From Baylisascaris procyonis (taxonomy: Eukaryota > Nematoda > Chromadorea > Rhabditida > Ascarididae): a stretch of DNA of 64,000 nucleotides. A program made the position numbers and the translations under genes. This document shows positions 49,669 to 64,000 of this stretch, piece by piece. Where the stretch lies: positions 5,628,501-5,692,500 of the forward strand of contig JAZARR010000197.1 of the NCBI GenBank assembly GCA_037389465.1, given 5' to 3'. The notes under the pieces are model-generated. The model searched no databases. It had not been told where the DNA came from and saw nothing but the letters and a program-made list of their open reading frames with translations. Position 1 is the stretch's first letter; each line of letters begins with the position of its first letter.

Positions 49669-51850
49669 CTGGTCCGATGACATCCTAGTTGTCTTCGTGA
49701 CCACTGGTCACTGCCGCGACCCATTCTTCAAACAAAGATCAGTGTTAACATATGCTACATTCCCAAACTACACTCTATTCATTTCAATGAAGCAAATGAT
49801 ACATATTCATAGAGCCAATAAAAGACAACAAATAAATAAAACTAAATAACATTCCCTTCTAGAGACGCAGTCCACCTCTAACAAAATTTTCCCGAGAGCA
49901 AAGGTAAAGAAAATGAACATCAACAAAGGCAAAAACAAAGACGGCTCACAAAGACATTATAAGAATGGTTTCATTTTTCAACCATTTCACAAGAACCATT
50001 TCATCCTTTATAACTGTTTAGTCAACAAGAAGATATTATCACCATACGTTTTAATCACTTAGATGACCGTAACATTCTTTCAAAAAGTTTTTTTAATATT
50101 GATGATAGAATGAAACATCGAAAAAAAAAATTAAAAGCCTCTTTCGTTCAGCATAAAACCCGCGCTCCCATATTGCAAACTGAAATTCACCATGAACGAA
50201 GCGGCAGTTCACAGTTGTTTCCTTCCTAATCCCCACCTGAGAATGCAACACGAACAAAAAATGGATTGCTTTTGATATAACAAATCCCGAGAAAATTGAC
50301 AAAAGTTAACCTAATGGAACATAAATTCGTAATTTGTAAAATGTAAGTGTTTAAAGAAAACAAACACACGGCGGATTACCGCTCGACTCAAAATGCATCG
50401 AACATGCCAGAAGCGACCGTACTATTCTTTCTTGCGAAGCATTTAATCAATAATTGCGGGCTTTTTCTCAGATTGTAGATCACAAAACACTACGCAACTG
50501 ATAACTCCACTGCGCATGTTAGAACGAAAAAAGTGAGCGTTCTTTGAAACCGAGACCGTAAATGTGATACATAAGAAAAATCTGTTAATAAAGCTATCAA
50601 TGTGTTTGCTAATTGTAGAGTTCGTGATCAATACTGCAACAACTGAGAAAAGTGTTGCTTCTCTCGAAAAAAAGGACATCACATCTACGGGCATTTTCGA
50701 AAAAATTCCTTGAAATTTCACGTCTTGTGAGTTTGTTGATCAAATCGTTTCATTCGCTTATTGATTAACATATACGAAAAGATGCATTACGATACACTAC
50801 GATAAGACGTGAGATGATTGGTATGAAACGCAGAAAAACATGAAGATAGGCCGAGAGGATGCAGCAACAAGCGAAGTGAAAACACGATAGGGATTTGAGC
50901 ACATAGATCGTATCCTCGATGACACTCGCGCTGCATGCGTATGTTTCACTACGGTCAGTCGTCACTACCGTAGCGTTCTCATTTAAGTCATTTTTGTGAG
51001 CACATAGATTAGGTATTAGGATAAATAATTTTCGAAATCGTAAGCCTCTAACTTAAGTGTTTCTCCGCTTGCAGCCAACCCCATTCAAAACGCTTCAGTC
51101 ACAGCCACAATCTCGTTTCCTCTGGAAGTGACAGTTCCAGTTGAATTGAGTTCTCATCAAAAACATTGATTTTCGGAAACCCTTGTCGATCTTTATCAGA
51201 GATATATTGGGAACAAATTGAGTTTGGCCTCACTTATTAAGAAAAACGTTCCATGAAAGGCAACGAAATGTTTGCAACGTTGCACTCGATTCATTGTCAT
51301 AAGCTGTATCCTCGATCCTCTCAGTTCGAATAATCAACTTCTCGAAGAAAACAAAATAAACTCTATATGAAATAGCCTCTCACCCCGTCTCAACAACGAT
51401 ATCCGCACATTTTGCTAATATGAGCTCCAACTAAAAGTAGATACACTTGAGTCATACTTCCAGAAGCAATCTTCATAAACGAATGCAAGAAGTTGGCAGC
51501 TAATGCCAAATTTTCGAAGTACGCACTTCATACTCACATTCGTTTCGTCCACGGGAATGTAGCATCGCATATGTCACCTAAAAATTCATCAGCAACCCAT
51601 TCAACTGCCGCATAGAAGACAAGATTCTTCATAGTTTGAGCATTCTTCTCCTTTACCGAACTAGACTTTTTCGCTCACTTTTATTTATTAGTTAATAAGA
51701 AACAATAACACAGCATAATACAAAGGCACATCGAATGAGAAATGAGAGAGGTGGAGGAGAAGGGGGGGGGGGTAGGGGAAGTCATGAAAGAATCCCTACA
51801 ATTGAATTATGAATCGACCATAAATCCAAGTCATAACTGCACCACATTTG
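49669..51850. other. Gene-poor stretch right of the repeats
   Basis: Unique AT-rich sequence. Two minus-strand frames (50443-50721 and 50765-50965) are long for the composition; the second reads ETYACSASVIEDTIYVLK and then a hydrophobic run, and could be a terminal exon, but neither has splice support. There is a run of ten G at 51763-51772. Confidence 0.5.
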
Positions 51851-51854
51851 TGCA

Positions 51855-52115
51855 CGCATAAGGCGCGAGTCTGTTGTGAAGAGCTTCGTTTCTGATTTTG
51901 CGAGCGCCGTAGGCGCGAGTCTGTTCTGTAGCTTCGTCTTTCGTCTTGCGAGCGCTGAAGGCACGATTCTGTTATGAACATTCGTCTTCTGTCGCTGGGA
52001 GCGCCAAAGGCGCGAGTCTGTTATGCAGAGCTTCGTACTCGCGCCTTCAGCGCTCGCAAAAACAGAACGCGAAGTAATACACAACAGGCTCGCGCCTTCG
52101 GAGCTCTCAAACTTG
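51855..52115. repeat. ~50-bp minisatellite, four direct and two inverted units
   Basis: The core AGGCGCGAGTCTGTT begins near 51861, 51911, 51959 and 52009, each followed by GAGCTTCGT-like and TTGCGAGCGC-like words. Then ACTCGCGCCTTCAGCGCTCGC (52037) and GCTCGCGCCTTCGGAGCTC (52088) run in the opposite orientation. It is GC-rich in an AT-rich region. The 113-codon minus-strand ORF across it is a by-product of the repeat. Confidence 0.8.
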
Positions 52116-52139
52116 CCATTCAATTATGCAATGTTTTAC

Positions 52140-55100
52140 CATTCAATTGTACATTCTGCAGTAAATTTACTCGCACTGAATAGATTTTTGTATCCACATA
52201 AAAGTGTAAACAATTCAAATACATCTAAAGTTACTAGTTCCTTCTTCAATTTTTATTGTTTTTTCCTGCTCAAACTTGATTGCTGCATGAATCTCGACCC
52301 ATGTCAATATTTATTCACTGCCAAATGTATTTTAATTTCTTCTCAACCCTTTTCTTCTAATTATCCATTTTTCCATTCGTAGGTTATCCATCTTCCGAAA
52401 CGTTCTGAAATATTACCGCTTTTCTAAAAAGTTGTTTTTCGATGCTTTAATATGGAACCATTTTTAAATGAATTTATTAATTTTTGAAAAGAATGTTGTA
52501 CTTTTTATTTGCTCGATACCCTTCAATCTAAAGTTCAGTTATATGAGCTTCAACGATATCTTAAGGTAGCATATTTTTTAAAATCACTTGCGCACAATCT
52601 ATAAAAGAATTTTTAGACGTGAAATTTTTATTTCAAAATTCATGCTTCAAAAGAGTGATTTTCATCAATATCCAATATAAGAAATGCTTGAATTCCGATG
52701 TTTTCCCTCCCATCAAATCTCATCGACAATCGCGGAGACAAAGAAATTTGTTTTAAGTAATAGCGTTAACCGGAACCTGAATGAATTCGAGCCTAGAAAA
52801 TAATAGAATTGGTTGCCTGGCTACGCTTTTCGCTATCAAACTAAACGGAACAATTAGGCTGATTGTATTCCAAGGATTATATTCGTGCAGACTTCAAGCA
52901 CAAATATGTTGGCATGTAATGCACATCAGAGAAGGTTTTCGGGCTGAGAAAAGCACAAAGGAATTTGTTGAAAGGTTTTTGCTATTGATATATTTTATGT
53001 CTAGCCAATGATAGGTACAATTTTCGCAAAATATCTTGTGTTCAAACGAAAGAATGCCTCAGATGTCTGTCAGAGTAATCGAATTCTTAACTCGATGAAG
53101 TCTGATGTGTTTCTTATGTTCTCTATGATGTTTAAGGCTCGAATTATGGTCTTTCATTCGCTTCTATATTGCTGAAACTTAGGCTAAATTTGCATATTGC
53201 ATCTTTGTGTGATTGCATGGTTGAAAATATTTCAAAGAGAAGAGAGTTTCAGCCATTTGATAAAAAAGGTAGATTTGAATTTTGAATAAAACGCTGTGAA
53301 AGAATGCCTTAGAAAGAAGAATAATAGGAATGGTTTGATGGTTTAGTTTGTCTGTTGGTATATTTGTTCGCCTATTTAGTTGCCTAATAGTTTCAACTCG
53401 GGGAACTAGAAAAGCCAGAGCTGTGAGATTGGATAAATATAAAAAAAATTTTAAACTACCTCTCAAATACTAAGATCAAAGGTGATGTATCGAACGAAAA
53501 AAATGAGTTATCGAAATCTTAATGCGACAAGAAATTTGCATTCCTTCTAGTCATCGGTATGCCGATAAAAGAATTTTTTTTGTAGAAGATTTGCATGAGC
53601 AATTAAACTTATTGAAGTATGAAGAATTTGTTTTTGTATATATCGTCATAACTGAAGTTACTACCAATAGAAAATATCTCATGGTTAATTGCAAATCCAG
53701 TTTTAAAAAAAAATTCAAAAGCACACACAAATCATTTTCTAGAGATAAAATTTTCATCGATTTTTTTTTTTTTTAAAGAGGAAATATATTTCTGGAAAGA
53801 AAATTTCCAATCTAACTTGAATTGATTTTTCTTTAGCGGCGAAAAACTTTTTCTTATTTTTGACATATATTGCTCGTCTCAAGCAATAGTTGATGAATAA
53901 CGCACTAATTAGAGAATGAGCGATGAAGTTTAGCGACGGGTTTATTCAAAAGAATATCAGTGAATATCGTCTTCATCTTTATCAGCCAACTTTATTACTT
54001 CTGTTGCAAATTTTTCAAATTATAAAATTTTCATTTTCTCAAAATCGTAAAATATCAATTCTAAAAATTTTCGCTCATTGGCTGTTGTCGTTATTTTGTT
54101 ATCTCTCTCGGCTATCCGATAGCCGTTAATATGTGATGAATAAATATAAAAGACACGCTGTTGAGATTATGATTCGATGGAGCTGAAAAATATCGATCAG
54201 TTTAGTTGACTATCTACACAGTAGGCAAGAAATATCGTAATAATGCACGATTTTCTTTACTCAATGATAATCGACTATAGATCGACTGTTTAAAAAAAAA
54301 TTCTCGCACAAGAAATTGTTTTTCAATTCGAAAATGTTGTTCTTTCTTTTTTTATTTAGAGAATTGCTTATGAACTTCTTGACGTCTTTAAATATTAAAT
54401 GTTAATAATTCATTGAGAAGACGGAACTTCTAAACGATTCGATTTAGTTGCTTGTCTTATAATTTCATTTGCTGCCAACTATTGAAAATTTCAAACATTT
54501 CGAAAAATTCCGAAATTATAAATTCACGTTTATTGGTATAAACTCAACATAGCTATAAGCTTTTGAAAAAAAAATTCTTCGGAAGACGATATAGGAAATA
54601 AGCAAATGAATAATGCGCTAGTTAACGTAAATGATTTTTAATACGGGGATATACCTATTTGCGGATATTTAACCACCTATGAGTACTATAAAACTACGAG
54701 TATGACAATGCAATATATAGAAAGGACGAACCAGATCAATAAGCATTACTATTTACCTATTTTAGGGTGTTTCAACGTATGATTTATTATGTTTCTTAGT
54801 TTATTTATTCATAAAGAATTCGCATATAAAGTCAATTGATGACTTATGCAAATATTAGAAACAGCAAACGTATGCAAATGGACAGTTGCAATCAACCGAC
54901 AATTTAATAGAAGTGTTATCAGGCCTTAGAATAAAAGTGTTCTATGAATGATCTATCTCATCGAACGCATACGTATTCGCAATCTTTGCTCGGGCGTAAT
55001 TTATAACTAAGTATTTTGAAGCGTGTGAATCTATATGAGCAACTAATTTATGATGTTTTGTTGTATTCACAGCTACAATTCGTTTTTCTTCATTCATGCT

Positions 55101-56060
55101 TCCCAAGTTAAGACGATAAATTGAAATATTGCTCAAACAGCCAAACACTCTAACGTTAAACAATCAGTATCAGTTGTGTTCGGGTTGTCTTCATGATGAA
55201 AACGCATGACTGTTGGAAGGTGAGGAAGCGTTGAGGGTGGATGTGGGAGTGCTGACGGGTGCAGATCCTGATTGAAACAGCAAAAGAAGACGAAGACCTC
55301 ATAGACAATCCCAAAGGCCAAATGGATTTTTCGAAATCTCTTCCACATGAATATGTTCAAAATTTACCACTTCAGGCTATTTCAGCTATGTGATTTCGAG
55401 CGATACTTGAAAGCTTCACATGACCATATTAAATCTTCTCACTTCCCCTTATCCTCCCCCTTTGTCACCTTTCCTCTCCATCGGTTTTAGCGTCCCCAAT
55501 TTTGGCATTTGTTCGTCAATGTCAAGTCTACTACATAATTTTTTGTGCATTTTCTCCCTGTTGTATTTGGAGAAGTTGCTATGATGTCATCATAAACTTA
55601 TGTCTGTGTGTCTTCTATATTAAATGGTGTATTACTGCGGCATATTGAGGAGCGGGTGACGGGGTGATGTCATCTCTATAGAGACAAACATATTAGTCAA
55701 TGAATAACGATTATTGAATCAAGCCTCTTGGTGAAGATTACCTCAAAATTGAGAATGAGCTCGATTCCTAAACAAATCTTCTGATTGTCATTTCAAAATA
55801 TGCGTCAATCGCCTATCTTTTATCATCAACTGAAAAGCCTCCACTCCCCATTCCCCTCTCTTCTCCTCTCAACTTCACTATTCCTTCTTCCTCCCCATAT
55901 TTTTTGGACAATTCAGGCAATCATTCGACAGCTGAATCTATCTCTGACTGAATAGGAAAATAGCATATGACATGAGCAGGTTGTTATGTTTCTGTATTTA
56001 TTCTCTCATTCATTAATTATTCTTTTCGCAAGCACACGTAAGTGATATCTCGTCAATGTG
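52140..56060. other. Gene-poor AT-rich stretch upstream of thioredoxin
   Basis: No gene can be supported. The plus-strand ORF at 52781-53011 and minus-strand ORFs at 54942-55163 and 55133-55360 lack splice context or family likeness. Pyrimidine-rich blocks occur near 55440-55490 and 55845-55895. Probably intergenic. Confidence 0.5.
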
Positions 56061-56063
56061 TCT

Positions 56064-56135
56064 TTTTTTCTATTTCAGATGAACAGGAAATTTTCAATCA
56101 TTCACGCTTTGAAATCGGCTTACATGTATTATTAA
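56064..56135 (+). promoter_or_regulatory. Possible trans-splice acceptor and 18-codon upstream ORF of thioredoxin
   Basis: TTTTTTTCTATTTCAG ending at 56078 is an optimal nematode 3' splice site with no donor visible before it. It is followed at once by ATG (56079) and an 18-codon frame ending TAA at 56135. The thioredoxin ATG is at 56249. If transcripts begin here they would carry a leader with an upstream ORF. Inference only. Confidence 0.35.
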
Positions 56136-56248
56136 ATTATTTTTAGTAGAAAGGCGAACAGAACGCTCACATTGTCATATATTACTTGTATGCTCTCAGT
56201 GAAATTGATTGAAGCGAATGCCTTACTAACAAGTGGATATTATCCGAA

Positions 56249-60224
<3,976 letters not shown>

Positions 60225-60400
60225 TGGATGTCAATATTGTCAAGAATTGTTCTGCTGCTAAGTATGTATAAAATTTTTCAGAATATAAAACTTGCCAGTG
60301 TATAACTTGGTTGTTTAACAACTACCATAATATGGATGCTTGCGAAATGCTCAAAAAATACCGCAGATTGAGCTAATTTGGCTGACGTCTAACTCTTTAA

Positions 60401-60406
60401 AATAAA
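60401..60406 (+). terminator. Polyadenylation signal of thioredoxin
   Basis: AATAAA 177 bases after the stop codon, the first canonical signal downstream on the plus strand. Confidence 0.5.
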
Positions 60407-61797
60407 GGTAGTGGGATCTCCATCAAGACAGCGTAGATTGGATATTTTTAATGGAATCTATAGTCTAAAAGACCTAACATACATGAATTTAGCTTAAAGT
60501 TTGACCTTATTGCTTTTGATTTCAATCAATTGACTATAGCTGTATGTAGATCAAAACGCTAACCAGAACAGTGCATTATAAATTTTTGTTGAGATTTCAT
60601 TTATCAAGAGTTTCTATAAAAAATCATCGAAAAATTTACTGAATCACATATACTTAAAATGTTTGAATGTGTTTTGTAGAAGTTTCTCAATAGCCAACAA
60701 TGAAATACATATAGACTAATGGAGAATCCGTAACTCGAAGAGAGATTTTGCAGACTTGAAAATTCCATCTTGAATTATGATGGATCACATTTATTCTCGA
60801 GGAAAGTAAATGTCGTCTTTGATCATCCCATAGGAATGTAGACATCTAATGACGTGATGAGCCCGATAAAGTAAAATATTTTATGGAAGTTCACTCTTCT
60901 AAGAGTAGACTTTTATGTAAGTTCACTTTCAGTCATGGCAGCACTAACTTTTCGCTGCAAAAATTTGAATTTAATCCTCATTCAGGGGATGATTGATTAC
61001 TTGTAAAGTTGAACGGAAACAATTACTTCTACTTGAACGGAAACAATATTCTATGCATAAATAAAGATACAAATATTTGTAGAAGCAAATGTTATATTGT
61101 AAAGATCTATGTTGGAATGAAATTACAAGTTGTACTCTTTATATTTTATCGCCGCAATTTAAATATTGCATTCTTTCTTTTTTTACATTGTAGATCATGA
61201 CTTATATGTTTAAATATTATTAAAAACGATCAAATCCGATCAAATCCGCTATATATTTAAATCAAATTCACATTGATATCAATTGAGCCATATCGTTCGA
61301 CAAAAAAAAAACGTCCACTAGCCGAATATTCGACTCATATCAAAACATTTCTTGATCCTTCTTTACCCCAGGTGATCTTTTGAGTCGCCAATTCCGCCAC
61401 TCGAAAGTGCACATCAGAAAACAATGAAACCTTTGATCTTCAGCAATTGTCATTCGTTTATAACATGAACATTATCTGCGTAATTCAATTGTCTGTCATT
61501 AAGTCTTCTAGTGTTCACATGTTCGGCACACAGAACGAATCACTTCAAATGTTTCTTTTCTATGATAACACATTTGTTTGTTATGATTAGCATTTGATAA
61601 GATGTCAAATTTTCAACATAAAATTAGCAGATTAGACAGCTATTTGTGGACATCTATTTGTGTTTCCTGCCTCACTTATATCCAATATTCCTCATTCGTG
61701 TTATATTTCATCTCAGCTAAGTATTGATCAAATTATAAAAGCTTATTGGCAATTAATAAAGTTGTAAGACGAGAAAACATTCAAATTTCACATAGAT
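60407..61797. other. Intergenic stretch between tail-to-tail genes
   Basis: No gene supported. A 63-codon plus-strand ORF at 61009-61200 has a short repeated LNGNN motif and no splice or family support. Confidence 0.5.
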
Positions 61798-61803
61798 TTT
61801 ATT
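61798..61803 (-). terminator. Polyadenylation signal of myosin heavy chain
   Basis: TTTATT on the plus strand (AATAAA on the minus strand), 70 bases after the myosin stop codon. Confidence 0.6.
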
Positions 61804-61872
61804 AATGATTATTAGTAAAAAGCTCTATGCATCATTTCGTATCGCTAGCTTATCAAATGACCATATAAGTGG

Positions 61873-64000
61873 TCATTGTGCAGTGGTCATCGGTGAGGTT
61901 TGTTCGTTGACGTTCGTACCTCGTTCACCTTTTATGAGTTTTTCAACGGAAGCGCTTCGTTCGTTTCGAAGAACCATAGTGCTTCTTGATTTGGAACGCA
62001 ATTTTAGAAGACTATTTTCTGCTACTTCAGCACGTTCTTCAGCACTTTCAAGTGCCAATTGAACTTGTCGATATTTTTGAAGATTCATATTTGCCACTTC
62101 CTCCTGAAAATTTCGTTCATCATTTTCATCAAATATTTATCGTGCATTTAAATATTTGTAAACAAAAATTGTTCGATCATATGCTCAAATTAGAATTATT
62201 TACGAGGATGCTAAGATGAGCTAACATGCCTTTATAACCGTAAATTTATACTAACAGTGAAAGAAACATTTTCCCTGCTGAATCGTTGGAATTTTTTTTT
62301 GCTTTTTTTTTAAAATTTTAGTGTGAAAATGTGAAGACACGAATTGCTGAGGCATATTCATATTCTAAAAATCGCCTACTTCGTTCATTTCTGATCATTC
62401 AAAAGCAATATAGCAAACATTTACCAAAATTAAACGTTATCTGCTTGATTTGTATAAATTATACTATATAGAAGAATTGCTATGGTACACTTACGGCTTC
62501 GTCTACTTGTTTCTTCTGCAATTTGATTTTGCCTTGAAGTTTTTCGATGAGATCGTTTAGACGATCGAAATTTTTCTTATCCTCATCGACTTGGAATTGC
62601 AATTCACGACAACGGCGTTCTTGTTTCGAGAGTGTTTTCATTGCATCCTGATAACGTCGCACTTCATTCTCTAATTCAGTTTCAGCGCTTCGTACACGTT
62701 GCTCCATTTTAGCGATCGCTTTTTGACCACCTTTAACTACTGCACTTTCCGCATCTTCTAGTTTAGCTTGCATTTCTTTGATAGTCATCTCAAGACCTTT
62801 TCGTACTCGATCAATATGTGCACTATGCTCTTGTTCTTGACGTAACTCTTCGGAAAGACGTGCCGCATCTGCTGCAGCTTTTTTCGAACGTTCCTCGGAT
62901 GCTTTCAACTCGTTTAGTGTTTCATCCAGATCGGTCTAAAATTCAAGGTTTTAATATAGGCAAACATTTCATCGAAAGCATTCGCACTGGACTTTCACTG
63001 CAAAAATGGCGAAATACCTTTCACAAGTTGACATTTTTAAATTTTTTCATTCATTAGAGTAAGTGAAAATATTCACTTAAATAATGAAAGTTTCTTTTTT
63101 TACTCTTATTTAAGCTAAAATGATGAACTATGAAGTGATAAATGAGAAATAATCAATCTATACTTAGATGTTGGATTTTTAACTCGAATTTTGCCTCTGA
63201 TAGCATAAGAAATGATAAGTGATAAAAATTAAGCATTACCCTTAGAAGTTGCATTTCTGATTCGAGCTTCTTCTTTGCTGCATTTAGATTAGCATTTCGA
63301 GTAGTTAACTCATTTTCTTGCTCTTTGCATTCGGCGAGTTCAACTTCTTGTTGCTTCTTTAGTCGTTCAGCCTATAAGACAATGAAATTTTTGATCCATC
63401 GCGAGAGCAAATCACTAAGCTACTTTAAGGTTCAGAAATCAATCAGGATGGAAGCAAACTTGCTGGTGGATATAGCCGCAGCTCCATGGTTTGATCGTTT
63501 CATATAGTTATTGCTTTGCCTAATTGCATTCCACCCACATCCTTAATTCTTACTAGCACTCCACAATTCTTCAAGCCAGAGTGTCAGGATATATATTTAC
63601 ATACAGGAAAATGGCGAACTGGCTAGATTCTTTATCAAAAAGCCATTCGACAAATTTTTTCAAACTTAATTCAATCCATCGAGTATACGTTCTATCCGCT
63701 TATGAGTAATCCAACACAAACGGCTTTCATCATCTTACTCTATTTATAAAAAAAAAAATTAAATCTCAATGAGGATATTAAATAAGAAGTATTGAAAATA
63801 GCGAACTTGCATGATGTTGACCATAATTTCTTCTTTTTCGGATTGTGCAAGTGCAAGTCGTTTCTCAGCCGAAAGGAAATTCTCTCGAAATTCGTCTCGA
63901 TGCCTTTGCTCATCATCGATTTGCATTTGCAATTCTTTGATTTGTTCAATATGTCGTTTGATGTTCTTTTGGGCATCAACATTCGCTTTATTTGCATGAT
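61873..64000 (-). CDS. Muscle myosin heavy chain, C-terminal rod and tailpiece (partial)
   Basis: Coding order: 64000-63807 (cut by the window end), 63371-63240, 62935-62495, 62103-61873 (TGA). All four junctions visible here are GT-AG and phase 0. The translation is an uninterrupted heptad coiled coil closely following nematode striated-muscle myosins such as UNC-54: HANKANVDAQKNIKRHIEQI, TDLDETLNELKASEERSKKA, LSEELRQEQEHS, LQFQVDEDKKNF, LIEKLQGKIKLQKKQVDEAEE. The rod packs into thick filaments. It ends in the conserved LRSKSRS segment followed by a ~36-residue non-helical tailpiece ending SPMTTAQ, the part that usually differs between isoforms. The head and most of the rod lie beyond the window. 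Which isoform this is cannot be told from the tail. Confidence 0.95.

Noticed and set aside
51782..52123. 113-codon minus-strand ORF with internal repeats
   Set aside because: By-product of the ~50-bp minisatellite; no start context or splice sites.

Overview
The window looks like nematode nuclear DNA. It is AT-rich, coding sequence is split into short exons with TTTCAG/TTGCAG-type acceptors and GTAAGT-type donors, and the only confidently nameable genes sit in the right flank: a 107-residue thioredoxin (+ strand) and the 3' end of a sarcomeric myosin heavy chain (- strand) that resembles nematode UNC-54-type rods. The species cannot be named from the sequence alone.

Layout. Positions 1-45800 are two head-to-tail copies (A, 1-22898; B, 22899-45800) of a 22.9 kb unit. 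By eye they differ at about six substitutions plus homopolymer and microsatellite lengths over the first 21.9 kb. A third, partial and clearly more diverged copy (C, 45801 to about 49668) follows. The last ~0.95 kb of unit B plus copy C form an older, diverged version of a ~4.8 kb segment, here called R, that also spans the A/B junction. This is the geometry expected if older direct repeats R later recombined unequally to duplicate the whole interval. A false duplication in assembly is the main alternative.

Content of the unit. The best-supported gene is an eight-exon minus-strand gene (5907-10164 in A, 28802-33067 in B). All seven intron phases agree and it gives a 432-residue protein: an N-terminal region resembling an OTU-type cysteine protease whose active site looks degraded, a charged linker, and two zinc-finger-like modules. 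I do not recognise the whole architecture. Other candidates in each unit are a 78-residue two-exon secreted peptide, a C-terminal membrane-anchored exon chain, a 77-residue plus-strand ORF, several plus-strand exons at 12.1-13.4 kb, and a decayed coding region at 15.1-15.7 kb. R itself contains two diverged paralogous gene pieces in inverted orientation and an in-frame 66-bp tandem repeat.

Right flank. About 49.7-56.2 kb is gene-poor and holds a ~50-bp minisatellite with direct and inverted copies. Thioredoxin (56249-60224) and myosin (61873 to beyond the window end) are tail to tail, each with an AATAAA signal. The thioredoxin has the WCGPCK active site but Ala at the usual buried-Asp position, and a ~102-bp TA microsatellite next to its fourth exon.

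Most of the window is intron or intergenic DNA; the many short ORFs in it are not supported as genes. No rRNA, tRNA, CRISPR array or complete transposon was recognised.
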